NCBI GenBank assembly: GCA_031973435.1
Contig: DALYDA010000002.1
Span: forward strand, 1 to 64,000
Source of the DNA: HK-STAS-PATE-34 sp031973435
Lineage (GTDB): Bacteria > Patescibacteriota > Minisyncoccia > Phycocordibacterales > UBA9973
Length of the DNA stretch: 64,000 bases
Reading direction: 5' to 3'
Part shown: in pieces, positions 1-9,144 of the stretch
How positions within the stretch are numbered: position 1 is the first letter of the stretch
How the letters are laid out: each line of letters begins with the position of its first letter
The notes under the pieces: model-generated
What the model saw: the letters and a program-made list of their open reading frames with translations, nothing else
Told to the model about the DNA's origin: nothing
Databases searched by the model: none
Translations under genes and position numbers: made by a program

Positions 1-50
1 ATACTATGTCAAGTACGAGTGCTTGGAAAAGATATACATGTAAATAAAAA

Positions 51-72
51 ATAACTACAGGAATGTAGTTAT
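51..72 (-). terminator. Intrinsic terminator for the 85-residue gene
   Basis: A 9-bp perfect stem (ATAACTACA/TGTAGTTAT) with a 4-base loop is followed on the minus strand by TTTTTT. It overlaps the stop codon of the gene at 69-326, which supports that gene being expressed. Confidence 0.75.
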
Positions 73-326
73 GATTCTATAAATATTATTTTGCCTTTTT
101 TTCGAAGTAGTTCAAGGGACGACAAAAGTAGCGGTTCGGACTGTATTTCTTCTCCGCCAATTTTTGAAACAAGCACAATTTTTGTATCCTTGTTTCTATT
201 CCCAGTGCCTTGCGAGCTGGACTCAATTGGATTTCCTGCAACGCGTCTTTCAACTCTGTTTTTCCCCTCGCCCGTGTAAAACCGGGCGCCATCCCTGAAA
301 GGATGATCTTCTTCCTTTTTTTTCAT
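69..326 (-). CDS. Hypothetical 85-residue charged protein
   Basis: I do not recognise this protein. It is highly charged, starts MKKKEEDHPF, has no membrane segment and no cysteine, and has a hydrophobic stretch near the C-terminus (SEPLLLSSLELL). It points away from the cell-wall genes that begin at 423. Its stop lies inside a good intrinsic terminator, the main argument that it is a real gene. No family or function can be assigned. Confidence 0.5.
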   Translation of the reverse strand: MKKKEEDHPFRDGARFYTGEGKNRVERRVAGNPIESSSQGTGNRNKDTKIVLVSKIGGEEIQSEPLLLSSLELLRKKGKIIFIES

Positions 327-395
327 TATCCTTTATTTTTTATATTTATAATACATTGTTCTAGATAAGTCAATAGACAAAAGTTCTTTAAAATA

Positions 396-413
396 TAGAA
401 TATTATGTATAAT
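396..413 (+). promoter_or_regulatory. Promoter region of mraY
   Basis: TAGACA (374-379), a 16-base spacer and TAGAAT (396-401) form a candidate promoter. A second -10-like TATAAT lies at 408-413. Both place transcription starts downstream of the ATG at 405 and favour the ATG at 423. Confidence 0.45.
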
Positions 414-422
414 TTCACTTAT

Positions 423-1478
423 ATGCCACTCGACGTTATAAAAGTATTCTTACCAGCTACACTTACTTTTCTTGTTGGTATCTTTCTCACTCCACGTTTT
501 ACATACTATTTTTATAAATACAAACTATGGAAAGGAGTTTCAAGAAAGGACAATGTAGATGCTATGTCTGTCGCTTTCCTTGCTCTTCATAATGATAAGG
601 AGGAAACGTCTACTCCACGAGTTGGTGGAATCATAGTGTGGTTTTCAGTATTTGTAACAACTATGCTTCTATGGCTTGTTGCAAGATTTGTGCCAGGAGA
701 CACTGCTTCTAAATTTGATTTCGTTAGTCGTAGCCAAACGTGGTTGCCTTTCGCAGGACTTTTACTCGGTGGGTTTATAGGACTATTCGAAGATTTTGTA
801 GAAATATTTGGTAAAAATGGTAGAGCTTCTGCACAAGGGATATCTAGTAAATATCTAATCCTAATAATCTTAGCAATCGGAACTCTTGTTGGGTGGTGGT
901 TTTTTGAGAAACTTGGAATCAGTACTATTCATATACCTTTTAATGGTGATATAGACATAGGTCTGTTGTTTATTCCATTTTTTGCAATCGTAATGCTCGG
1001 GGTTTTCTCAAGTAGAGTAATAGATGGCATAGACGGACTTGCAGCGGGAGTTTTGTCTATCGTATTTTCTTCATATGCGGTTATAGCCTTTTTTGAAAAC
1101 CAGATAGACTTGGCAGTTTTCTCAGCGGTTGTTGCAGGAGCGATACTTTCATTTTTGTGGTTCAATATTCCTCCAGCACGATTCTATATGGGAGAGACAG
1201 GTATGCTTTCGCTCGCAATTTCTCTCACAGTTATTGTTTTTATGACAGGAGAAGTCCTACTTCTCATTATTGTAGGGCTCCCACTTGTTGTTACGTCACT
1301 TTCTTCTGCAATCCAGATTTTTTCAAAAAAGTATTTCCATAAAAAAGTTTTTAAGATTGCTCCACTTCACCACCATTTCGAAGCTCTGGGATGGTCTCGT
1401 GCAAAAATAACAATGAGATATTGGATCATATCTTTGGTATCTGCTGTTATCGGAATCGTAATTGCACTCATAAGTTAA
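423..1478 (+). CDS. mraY: Phospho-N-acetylmuramoyl-pentapeptide transferase MraY
   Basis: MraY moves phospho-MurNAc-pentapeptide from UDP to undecaprenyl phosphate, giving lipid I at the inner face of the membrane. The protein has about ten hydrophobic helices, the family motif IDGIDGLAAG near residue 205 and PLHHHFEALGW near 315. Two usual catalytic motifs are altered: the DD pair reads GLFEDF, and the usual MGDTG reads MGETG. The ATG at 423 is preferred because candidate -10 boxes lie immediately before it; an in-frame ATG at 405 would add six residues. It heads an mraY-ftsW-murG group without the murD often found between these genes. Confidence 0.93.
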   Translation: MPLDVIKVFLPATLTFLVGIFLTPRFTYYFYKYKLWKGVSRKDNVDAMSVAFLALHNDKEETSTPRVGGIIVWFSVFVTTMLLWLVARFVPGDTASKFDFVSRSQTWLPFAGLLLGGFIGLFEDFVEIFGKNGRASAQGISSKYLILIILAIGTLVGWWFFEKLGISTIHIPFNGDIDIGLLFIPFFAIVMLGVFSSRVIDGIDGLAAGVLSIVFSSYAVIAFFENQIDLAVFSAVVAGAILSFLWFNIPPARFYMGETGMLSLAISLTVIVFMTGEVLLLIIVGLPLVVTSLSSAIQIFSKKYFHKKVFKIAPLHHHFEALGWSRAKITMRYWIISLVSAVIGIVIALIS

Positions 1479-1479
1479 T

Positions 1480-2592
1480 ATGAAAAAAGAGGGAACAGTA
1501 GACAAGTTCTTCCTTACGGTAGTAATGCTTCTTGCTGGACTTGGAGCAATAATTTTCGTTTCGGCATCTTTCGGGGTTCTCGCGGGAAGCAAAGAGACAT
1601 TTACTAGTATACTCATAAGTCAGCTTGTGTTTGGTCTCGGGCTAGGAGCATTTATATGTTACCTAGTGTCGCATATTCATTACAAAAAATGGAGATCATA
1701 TTCATTGTTCCTTTTTATATTTGGTCTAATTGCTTGTTTACTAGTTTTTGTTCCGGGACTAGGTGCTGAATACAATGGTGCAAGAAGGTGGCTTTCTCTT
1801 GGACCTCTTTCATTCCAACCCGCAGAACTTCTAAAAATAGTTGCAGTTGTGTACCTGTCAGCTTGGCTTTCTTTTTCGAGAAAGAAAGGACACAAGTTCG
1901 TGTACAGTATAATTCCTCTCTTTGCTGTTCTTTTGCTTTCAGCCGGAGTGCTTTTGGCCCAGCCAGATACAAAAAGTTTTCTGCTTATCTCGGGTGCAAC
2001 TATCGCTATGTTTATGATCTCTGGAGTGAACTGGAAATATATAGTATCTATTGGAGCCGTCTGCGTGATTTTCCTTGGAATGGTACTGGCCTTTCGTCCG
2101 TATACGCTCGATAGAGTGCAAACTTTTGTAAATCCATCCCTAGACGAACAAGGTGCAGGATATCAGCTCAAGCAGTCTCTCATTGCCATAGGTTCTGGTG
2201 GAGTGTTTGGCAGAGGACTCGGTCAGAGCGTGCAAAAATTTACATACCTACCAGAACCACACGGAGACTCTATATTTGCGGTTCTTGGAGAAGAGTTTGG
2301 TTTTGTCGGAACAACGGTTGTTGTGCTCCTGTATCTTGCACTTGGTCTCCGTGGTCTAAAGATCGCAAAAGCAGCACCAGATATGTTCGGTAGACTATTG
2401 GTTGTTGGAATTGTTATACTTTTCGTAGGTCAGTCATTCTTGAATATCTTTTCGATGATTGGACTTTTCCCGTTAACTGGTGTGCCTCTTATTTTCATCA
2501 GTCACGGAGGAACAGCGTTACTATTTTCCTTTACGGCAGTCGGAATAGTTTTGAATGTGTCTCGATACAGTGCGCTTGGAAACAATGACTAA
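1480..2592 (+). CDS. ftsW: SEDS-family peptidoglycan glycosyltransferase (FtsW/RodA)
   Basis: A polytopic membrane protein of 370 residues with about ten helices. SEDS proteins polymerise glycan strands from lipid II. Seen here are the motifs GARRWLSLGPLSFQPAELLK (about residues 100-120), the large external loop with YQLKQSLIAIGSGG, and LPEPHGDSIFAVLGEEFGF near 260, all typical of FtsW/RodA. It starts one base after the mraY stop, so the two are probably translated together. Its place between mraY and murG favours FtsW (division) over RodA (elongation). Confidence 0.93.
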   Translation: MKKEGTVDKFFLTVVMLLAGLGAIIFVSASFGVLAGSKETFTSILISQLVFGLGLGAFICYLVSHIHYKKWRSYSLFLFIFGLIACLLVFVPGLGAEYNGARRWLSLGPLSFQPAELLKIVAVVYLSAWLSFSRKKGHKFVYSIIPLFAVLLLSAGVLLAQPDTKSFLLISGATIAMFMISGVNWKYIVSIGAVCVIFLGMVLAFRPYTLDRVQTFVNPSLDEQGAGYQLKQSLIAIGSGGVFGRGLGQSVQKFTYLPEPHGDSIFAVLGEEFGFVGTTVVVLLYLALGLRGLKIAKAAPDMFGRLLVVGIVILFVGQSFLNIFSMIGLFPLTGVPLIFISHGGTALLFSFTAVGIVLNVSRYSALGNND

Positions 2593-2622
2593 TATTTAAT
2601 AACTTTTTAATTTATATATTTT

Positions 2623-3756
2623 ATGAAGATAGGTTTTGCTGGAGGGGGAACAGGGGGACACTTCTACCCGATAATAGCGGTTGCAGAAGAGGTAAACAAA
2701 ATAATTGACGAGCAAAAACTGATCAATACTTCACTTGTTTATATTTCTACAGATCCCTATGACAAATCTGCACTTTTGCAAAACGGGATAACATTCGAAA
2801 AGATCTACGCGGGGAAACTAAGAGTGTATTTTTCTATAAAAAACTTTTTCGATATTTTTAAAACAATATTTGGAGTTCTTAAGGCAATAGGAACTATGTA
2901 TAGAGTTTATCCCGATGTGATATTTTCAAAAGGAGCATATGCAAGTTTTCCGACAGTTTTTGCTGCGAGGATATTGGGCATACCAGTTTTCATACACGAA
3001 TCAGACTCTGCTCCCGGTAGAGTGAATGAGTGGAGTGGTAAGTTTGCAAAAAGGATAGCACTCTCATTTGGCGATGCTGCAAAATATTTTCCAAAAGATA
3101 AAGTCGCTGTAACGGGTCAGCCTATAAGAAATGAGATAAAAGAAAAGGCGATACATGGAATGGGAGAGTACTTTGGGCTAAATGAAACTATGCCAGTTAT
3201 ATATGTGGTTGGTGGCTCACAGGGATCACAAACTATAAACGATGTTGTAATAGACGCTCTCCCTCAGCTTTTGGAAAAGTATCAAGTAATACATGTCGCA
3301 GGTCTCGATAAGTACGAAAAAATAAAAGAACAAGCAAAAGTTGTCATGTCTGGAAAACCGGAACTTTTAGAGAGATACAAGGTTGTTGGTTTCCTAAATA
3401 CACTTGGACTCAAGATGGCAGGGGGTATTGCAAGTCTTGCTATTACAAGAGGTGGGAGCTCTACGATATTTGAACTTGCTCAATGGGGGATACCTTGCCT
3501 TGTTGTTCCAATAGAGAAATCAAACAAAGACCATCAGAGAAATAACGCATTTGCTATATCTGCAACAGGAGGAGCGATAGTTATAGAAGAGCCAAACTTC
3601 ACTGCTACGATTTTATTTTCAGAAATAGAAAGGATAATGAACAATAATGAGATATATGACGCAATGAAAAAAGGAGTACTCTCATTTACAACTCCAAACG
3701 CGGCGAGAACTATTGCAGAAGAGTTAGTGAAAATGGCACAGGAGCATGAAAAATAA
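2623..3756 (+). CDS. murG: UDP-GlcNAc:lipid I GlcNAc transferase MurG
   Basis: MurG adds GlcNAc to lipid I, forming lipid II at the cytoplasmic face of the membrane. The 377-residue GT-B protein opens with GGGTGGHFYP (donor/acceptor loop) and has VGGSQGSQTIN near residue 195 and TRGGSSTIFELAQWGIP near 285, the UDP-GlcNAc-binding region. It is the last gene of the mraY-ftsW-murG group; 30 bases separate it from ftsW. The insertion after the first strand (INTSLVYISTDPYDKS) is longer than in well-known MurGs but resembles related short-genome bacteria. Confidence 0.95.
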   Translation: MKIGFAGGGTGGHFYPIIAVAEEVNKIIDEQKLINTSLVYISTDPYDKSALLQNGITFEKIYAGKLRVYFSIKNFFDIFKTIFGVLKAIGTMYRVYPDVIFSKGAYASFPTVFAARILGIPVFIHESDSAPGRVNEWSGKFAKRIALSFGDAAKYFPKDKVAVTGQPIRNEIKEKAIHGMGEYFGLNETMPVIYVVGGSQGSQTINDVVIDALPQLLEKYQVIHVAGLDKYEKIKEQAKVVMSGKPELLERYKVVGFLNTLGLKMAGGIASLAITRGGSSTIFELAQWGIPCLVVPIEKSNKDHQRNNAFAISATGGAIVIEEPNFTATILFSEIERIMNNNEIYDAMKKGVLSFTTPNAARTIAEELVKMAQEHEK

Positions 3757-3831
3757 AAGTACCTTACGCTAGTAATTGTATAAGACGCTCCTTTACTAAG
3801 AACAGGCTTTTCTGGAAATTACTCCAGTCTG

Positions 3832-3852
3832 GGTATGTACACAACCTTTTTT
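3832..3852 (+). terminator. Weak terminator after murG
   Basis: A short imperfect hairpin (GGTATGTACACAACC) is followed by TTTTTT. It would end the cell-wall operon before gltX. Another small stem (CTGGA/TCCAG) lies just before it at 3812-3827. Confidence 0.35.
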
Positions 3853-3863
3853 CGTTTTTTAGG

Positions 3864-3917
3864 TTGACAATAAGAGCATTTAAAAAGTAGGAATTTACTC
3901 CGAAAAAATGCTAGAAT
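3864..3917 (+). promoter_or_regulatory. gltX promoters, one predicting a leaderless mRNA
   Basis: TTGACA (3864-3869) is 18 bases before TAGGAA (3888-3893). A second -10-like TAGAAT lies at 3912-3917, exactly 6 bases before the gltX ATG, which would give a leaderless mRNA. Confidence 0.55.
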
Positions 3918-3923
3918 ACCCAT

Positions 3924-5270
3924 ATGTCTGAAGATAAAAAGGTTATTACACGTTTTGCGCCGTCTCCAACGGGTTTTTTACACATAGGAAACTATAGAAC
4001 AGCAGTGTTTTCCTACTTATACGCGCGCCAGAACAATGGTGAGTTTATTTTGCGTATTGAGGATACAGACAAAGAGAGATCCAAAAAAGAGTATGAAGAC
4101 AATATCATAGAGTCATTGCAATGGCTCGGACTTAACTACGATCACTTTTATAGACAAAGTGAACAGTTGCCAAGCCACAAAAGATATTTGGATAAGATGA
4201 TATCTGATGGTTATGCATATATCTCCAAAGAAGAAGCCAAAGACGGAAGTGGTGTTGTGAAGGAAATTGTAAGATTCAAAAACCCAAACAAGGACGTTAC
4301 GTTCTCTGATATGATCCGCGGAGACATAACCATGAACACGACTGACCTCGGTGACTTTGTTATCGCAAGATCTATAGATGAACCACTATTCCATTTTGCA
4401 GTTGTCATAGATGATATGGAAGAAGGAGTCACACACATCATCCGAGGAGAAGATCATGTTTCAAATACACCTAGACAGATTCTGATTTGGGAAGCACTTG
4501 GAAAGACTCCGCCCAGATATGCACACTTGCCACTAGTGCTATCTCCAGACAGATCAAAACTTTCTAAAAGAAAAGGTGCACTTGCAATATCAGAGTACAA
4601 ATCTATGGGGTATCTTCCACAGTCGCTACTAAACTCTATGTCACTTATCGGTTGGCACCCAAGTGATGACGTAGACATACTGTCGATGGGGGATTTGATA
4701 GAGAAATTTTCAATAGAAAAAATACAAAAGGCGGGAGCGATATTTGACCAAGCAAAACTAGATTGGATAAACAAAGAGCATATAAAAAATCTTTCTAGTG
4801 AAGAAAAATTGGATTACTCAAGAAAGTTTCTACCAGAAGATTTCCTTGGTAGGGAAGAGTATAGCGATAATAAACTGTATCGAGCATTGCCACTTATTTT
4901 TGAGAGAGTTACACACTTCGGTGAACTTCGGTCTATGGCAGACGCAGGGGAGTTGGATTACTTTTTTTGGCAACCAAAATACGACCCAAGCCAACTTGCT
5001 TGGAAAGATGAACCTGTGGAAAACTCAAAACAACATTTGGAGAGAGTGTTGTCAATATTGGGTACTGCTGACGACAAGAAGGATGAAGAATACTATAAAG
5101 GACTCATATTTCCATATGCTGAGGAAGTTGGCCGTGGTAGCGTCCTATGGCCACTACGAGTATCTCTATCTGGCCTATCCAAGTCTCCTGATCCTTTCAC
5201 CCTTTTGGCATTACTAGATAAAGATGAATCTATGTCTAGGATCCGTCACGCAATCGGTTTGATTTCGTAA
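3924..5270 (+). CDS. gltX: Glutamyl-tRNA synthetase, probably non-discriminating
   Basis: Class Ib synthetase of 448 residues that charges tRNA-Glu. The HIGH motif appears as PTGFLHIGN near residue 15 and the KMSKS motif as LSKRKG near 220. The catalytic core is complete and the C-terminal anticodon-binding region is slightly shorter than in E. coli. Because gatB is present in this window and no glutaminyl-tRNA synthetase is seen, it probably also mischarges tRNA-Gln, with correction by the amidotransferase; this is inference. The start is supported by a -10 box 6 bases upstream. Confidence 0.95.
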   Translation: MSEDKKVITRFAPSPTGFLHIGNYRTAVFSYLYARQNNGEFILRIEDTDKERSKKEYEDNIIESLQWLGLNYDHFYRQSEQLPSHKRYLDKMISDGYAYISKEEAKDGSGVVKEIVRFKNPNKDVTFSDMIRGDITMNTTDLGDFVIARSIDEPLFHFAVVIDDMEEGVTHIIRGEDHVSNTPRQILIWEALGKTPPRYAHLPLVLSPDRSKLSKRKGALAISEYKSMGYLPQSLLNSMSLIGWHPSDDVDILSMGDLIEKFSIEKIQKAGAIFDQAKLDWINKEHIKNLSSEEKLDYSRKFLPEDFLGREEYSDNKLYRALPLIFERVTHFGELRSMADAGELDYFFWQPKYDPSQLAWKDEPVENSKQHLERVLSILGTADDKKDEEYYKGLIFPYAEEVGRGSVLWPLRVSLSGLSKSPDPFTLLALLDKDESMSRIRHAIGLIS

Positions 5271-5285
5271 TATACATAGAGACAT

Positions 5286-6626
5286 ATGAATAAACCCATA
5301 AGTAATACTTCTCAAAGAATAATCAAGGATCACAAGAGGAAGATTTTTTCTGTTATGTTTGTATTTCTGGCGCTTCTTTTGTTGTGTTGGTCAGACACGC
5401 AAGCTGAGACCGCAGAAAGCCTGGAGCAAAAGATACAATCACATCAAGGAGAGATAGATAAACTAAATGAAGAACTCGCTAAATACCAAAGTGAGTTGCT
5501 TGAAGTTTCAAAACAAAGTTCTTCACTTTCAAATGAAATAAAAAAGATAGACTTGACCAAAAAGAAACTAGAAACTGACATAAAGGTTACAGAACAAAAG
5601 ATAGACAAGGCAGATCTAAAGCTAGAAGAGTTATCAAATGATATCTATAGGACTGAAGGAACTATATCTTCTAGAAGAGATGTTATTAGTTCAAATATAC
5701 GTAAACTAAATACAATAGGAGACATAACTATTGTCGAAATGATAGCTTCCGGTAAGTCTTTTTCAGAAACATGGAGACATGTGGACAATATAGCCAAATT
5801 TCAAACACAAATACGAGAGAACGTTGTTGCACTCTCAAATACAAAAAAAGAACTTGTTGTAAAAGAAGATGAAACACAATCAGTAAAAGATGAATACCTA
5901 GAACTCAGATCCAAGTTAGATGATCAAAAGCAGATAGTAGTACAAAACGAATCAGAAAAAAAGAGATTACTAGGGGAGACAAAAAACAAAGAAAGTAACT
6001 ACTCAAAACTAGTTGCAGAAAAACAGGCATTGATAAAAGCCTTTGAAAACGAACTACAAAGTTATGAATCCCAACTTGTATACATACTAGATCCGTCATC
6101 TATTCCAAGTTCTGGTTCAGCGCCACTTTCATGGCCAATAGACAATGCTTTCATTACACAACAGTTTGGTATAACTTCTGACTCAAAAAGGCTATACCTT
6201 TCTGGTTCACACTCAGGAGTAGATTTCAGAGGGGCCGTTGGAACTCCTGTGTATGCGATGGCTTCGGGTACAGTAGAGGGTGTTGGAGATACAGATGTTG
6301 CATGCCGAGGAGCTTCTTTTGGAAAATGGGTATTGATAAAATATGACAACAACCTAGCCTCGACATATGGACACCTTTCTCTTATAAAAGCTCAAAAGGG
6401 AGATCGTGTAGCAAAAGGAACCATCGTTGGGTACAGTGGTAATACAGGACGTTCTACAGCTCCACACTTGCATGTGAGTCTATATGTCGGAGATGCTGTG
6501 AAGGTCGAAGGAAAAGAGTCTATTGCTTGTAAAGGAAAAATATTGATCCAGCCTCGGGCCGCCACAAATGCATATCTAGACCCGCTGTCATACATGCCAA
6601 GAACAACAGCAAGTATGTTTAAGTAG
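5286..6626 (+). CDS. EnvC/NlpD-like murein hydrolase activator (M23 peptidase)
   Basis: A 446-residue exported protein. Residues about 20-40 form a signal or anchor helix (VMFVFLALLLLCWSDTQA). Residues about 45-265 are a long coiled coil rich in Glu, Lys and Leu heptads. The C-terminal part is a LytM/M23 domain with the metal motif HSGVDFRG and the second motif HLHVS, so the zinc ligands look intact and it may cut peptidoglycan itself rather than only activate amidases. It follows gltX by 15 bases and ends before a terminator, so it is probably co-transcribed with gltX. Likely role: septal or cell-wall remodelling. Confidence 0.9.
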   Translation: MNKPISNTSQRIIKDHKRKIFSVMFVFLALLLLCWSDTQAETAESLEQKIQSHQGEIDKLNEELAKYQSELLEVSKQSSSLSNEIKKIDLTKKKLETDIKVTEQKIDKADLKLEELSNDIYRTEGTISSRRDVISSNIRKLNTIGDITIVEMIASGKSFSETWRHVDNIAKFQTQIRENVVALSNTKKELVVKEDETQSVKDEYLELRSKLDDQKQIVVQNESEKKRLLGETKNKESNYSKLVAEKQALIKAFENELQSYESQLVYILDPSSIPSSGSAPLSWPIDNAFITQQFGITSDSKRLYLSGSHSGVDFRGAVGTPVYAMASGTVEGVGDTDVACRGASFGKWVLIKYDNNLASTYGHLSLIKAQKGDRVAKGTIVGYSGNTGRSTAPHLHVSLYVGDAVKVEGKESIACKGKILIQPRAATNAYLDPLSYMPRTTASMFK

Positions 6627-6660
6627 AAACACTCAAAGGATTGATACAAAGAGAATTAAA

Positions 6661-6692
6661 AAGGCATCTATGGATAATAGGTGCCTTTGCTT
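6661..6692 (+). terminator. Terminator after the M23 peptidase gene
   Basis: The hairpin AAGGCATC/GGTGCCTT with an 11-base loop is followed by TTTGCTTTT. It lies 35 bases after the stop codon. Confidence 0.7.
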
Positions 6693-6707
6693 TTATCCCT
6701 ATATAAT

Positions 6708-6766
6708 GTCGCAAAAGGTATATTGTGCGACTATCTATATATTTAAATAAGCTTATCCAATAAGCC
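6708..6766. other. Two small hairpins between convergent genes
   Basis: GTCGCA/TGCGAC (6708-6731) directly follows a TATAAT, and GCTTAT/ATAAGC (6751-6765) lies just after the stop of the minus-strand gene at 6784. The second may be a weak terminator for that gene. No gene is visible in this gap. Confidence 0.3.
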
Positions 6767-6783
6767 TCCAGTGGCCCTTCTCC

Positions 6784-7227
6784 CTACTTTGTATTACTGC
6801 AACTTTCCCACATTTCTAATTGTGCGTTGTATGTAAGTATCATGTTCTCTACCTCCGCATTGTCAGCGTTATATTCGGAAACTTTTTTGTTGTAATATTC
6901 TAGATCTTCTTTATATGTGAAGCTGTACGGCGCATAAGGCTTCTCTAGGTCTATTCTAAGTTCGCTTAGTTCATTATAAAGAGTCTCTAGTGTCCCCTGT
7001 CTTTTTGCAATAGTTAGCCTCATTTCTTCACTTGGAGCTTCACAAGACACAACGATATTTCCAGAATTATCTTTTACTATGGTTGGAGAAGTTGATTGAA
7101 TTATTTTTTCTTTATCATCATAACTTTTGAAAAAGCCTATCACGTCATTTTTGAGTGTATAGATAGTTAGGCAAACAAATAGGATGATTATGAGGTTGAG
7201 TACTGTTTTTGATGATAGTCCTGTCAT
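6784..7227 (-). CDS. Hypothetical membrane-anchored protein, 147 residues
   Basis: Not recognised. Residues about 9-27 form one hydrophobic helix (VLNLIIILFVCLTIYTL). The rest is polar and probably outside the membrane, with a predicted helical stretch rich in Glu, Tyr and Asn and two cysteines (VSCEAP and the C-terminal WESCSN). It lies 13 bases downstream of glmS and is probably expressed with it. A GGA-containing sequence precedes the ATG. Confidence 0.65.
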   Translation of the reverse strand: MTGLSSKTVLNLIIILFVCLTIYTLKNDVIGFFKSYDDKEKIIQSTSPTIVKDNSGNIVVSCEAPSEEMRLTIAKRQGTLETLYNELSELRIDLEKPYAPYSFTYKEDLEYYNKKVSEYNADNAEVENMILTYNAQLEMWESCSNTK

Positions 7228-7240
7228 TTTTTTATTTCCT

Positions 7241-9127
7241 TTATTGCACTGTAACAGATTTTGCTAAGTTGCGTGGCTTGTCTATATTTCTACCAAGAAG
7301 TTTTGCTGTGTAATAGATGAACAATTGCAATGGAAGTATTTCTGTTAGTGGATACATCCTCGCGTCTTTCATTTCAGGGATAAATACTACATCGTCTGCT
7401 TTTAGATTTATAGGGTCTTCTGCAGAGTCACCTGATGTCAATATTATAACATTTCCTCCCTTGGCTTTTATCTGTTCTACTGTATTTTTAGTGATTGAGT
7501 ACATTTCATCCTTCGGCATTATTACAAAACAAACGGTCTCCTCATCGATTAGAGCGATCGGACCATGTTTGAGTTCACCAACAGGGTAAGCACTGCATTC
7601 TTTGTATGTGAGTTCTTTGTACTTCAGAGCGCTTTCGTAAGCGATAGGCATGTGGATCCCCTTTCCTAGAAACATAACTTTTTTATCGAGATATTTTTCT
7701 GAAAGTTTTTTTATAATTTCCTCTTTTTCGTCCAAAATCTTTTTCATCACAGCGGGAACAGTCTCAATTGTTTCGAGATATGCTTCACCTTCTAGTTTGG
7801 ACATAACACCTCTAGATCTTGCCAATGATAATGCGAGGAGATACATCACAGAACACTGTGCTGTAAAAGCCTTTGTAGAGGCAACTCCAACCTCAGTTCC
7901 TGCTCGAGTGTATATACCTGCTAGAGTTTCTTCAGCAATAGCTGACCCAACGACGTTTGTTATACCTAGAGTTGTGTAACCTGCCTTCTTAGCTTCTTTT
8001 ATAGATTCTAGCGTATCGGCAGTCTCTCCAGATTGGCTTACTGCAAGCACAACCGTGTCTTCTGGTTCATACGGATTCTTTGAATATAGAAACTCTGAAG
8101 AGACATGCACTGTAACTGGCATTTTTGCTATTCTTTCTATAAGTTCCTTTCCTATCATTCCTGCATGGTGGGCTGTACCACAACCTATAATGTCTAAGTG
8201 TTTTGTATCTCTTAGTTTGTCTCTAAAGTCTATAATTCCTCCCAAAACAGCATCTCCATGGGAGATATCGTAACGTCCAAGCATGGTGGTCATAGTGGAT
8301 GCCGGTTGTTCATGGATTTCCTTTTGCATGTATGTTTCGAAATCACCTTTTTCTAGGTCAGCGGTATTTATACCTTCTATTTTTTTTGCGTTTCTCTTTT
8401 TCTGTGTTTCTTTGTCTCTCCAAGAGTCTATTTGGTATGTCATTGTTTCTCCATCGAGAAGTGCACTCTCACCATCATCAAGTGATATAAAGGAGTCGGC
8501 GTATCGTATAAGTGCTCCAGGACTGGATGCGACTACAAACATCCCCTTTCCTTCTGCGAAACAAAGAGGACTACCATTTTTTACAATCACGAGTTCTTGG
8601 GGTGAAGATGAATGCATCGCAAGTATTCCAAAACTTCCCTCAAGGACTGTTGCAACTTTTTTCAAAGCATCGTAGAAAGAGCAACTTAGTTCCTCCATGT
8701 ACATTTGTGTTAGATGAGGGATTATTTCAGTGTCAGTTTCAGATCTAAAGACATATCCTTTTCCTTCCAACATTGATTTTAATGTTTCAAAGTTTAGTAT
8801 CGTTCCGTTGTGCACTACAGCAATAGAACCATCTGTGTTTGTGTGTGGATGAGCGTTCACGAGTGAAGGTTTTCCATGTGTTGCCCATCGATTGTGACCT
8901 ATTCCAAGAGTTGTTTCGACCTCTTTCCCAAAAGACTCCTTTATTTGTGATGCAGAAAGATTATCACTTGGTGCACCAAGACATTTTGAGACAAGCACAC
9001 TCTTTCCGTCTAGTATTGCAACCCCTGCACTGTCGTAACCTCTGTACTCTAGATCCTTGAGTGACGCAGCCAAGAGCCTCGTTATTTCTTGTTTTTCATT
9101 TGTAACTATTCCAACGATTCCGCACAT
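7241..9127 (-). CDS. glmS: Glutamine-fructose-6-phosphate aminotransferase GlmS
   Basis: GlmS makes glucosamine-6-phosphate from fructose-6-phosphate and glutamine, the first step toward UDP-GlcNAc for the wall genes upstream in this window. The 628-residue protein starts MCGIVGIV with the N-terminal nucleophile Cys. The glutaminase domain covers about residues 1-240, and two SIS sugar-isomerase domains follow (CGTAHH, SQSGETADTLE and STKAFT are visible). The C-terminus NLAKSVTVQ matches the family end. I see no glmS ribozyme upstream; the gap to the preceding gene is only 17 bases. Confidence 0.97.
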   Translation of the reverse strand: MCGIVGIVTNEKQEITRLLAASLKDLEYRGYDSAGVAILDGKSVLVSKCLGAPSDNLSASQIKESFGKEVETTLGIGHNRWATHGKPSLVNAHPHTNTDGSIAVVHNGTILNFETLKSMLEGKGYVFRSETDTEIIPHLTQMYMEELSCSFYDALKKVATVLEGSFGILAMHSSSPQELVIVKNGSPLCFAEGKGMFVVASSPGALIRYADSFISLDDGESALLDGETMTYQIDSWRDKETQKKRNAKKIEGINTADLEKGDFETYMQKEIHEQPASTMTTMLGRYDISHGDAVLGGIIDFRDKLRDTKHLDIIGCGTAHHAGMIGKELIERIAKMPVTVHVSSEFLYSKNPYEPEDTVVLAVSQSGETADTLESIKEAKKAGYTTLGITNVVGSAIAEETLAGIYTRAGTEVGVASTKAFTAQCSVMYLLALSLARSRGVMSKLEGEAYLETIETVPAVMKKILDEKEEIIKKLSEKYLDKKVMFLGKGIHMPIAYESALKYKELTYKECSAYPVGELKHGPIALIDEETVCFVIMPKDEMYSITKNTVEQIKAKGGNVIILTSGDSAEDPINLKADDVVFIPEMKDARMYPLTEILPLQLFIYYTAKLLGRNIDKPRNLAKSVTVQ

Positions 9128-9144
9128 ATAATATTAGTTAGTTG

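Noticed and set aside
1..54. Possible C-terminal tail of an upstream plus-strand gene ending VRVLGKDIHVNKK
   Set aside because: Only 17 codons are visible and all three frames are open long enough by chance; no family can be tested.
3757..3923. T-box or tRNA gene ahead of gltX
   Set aside because: No T-box core and no T-loop or acceptor stem could be found; only a weak terminator and a promoter are supported.
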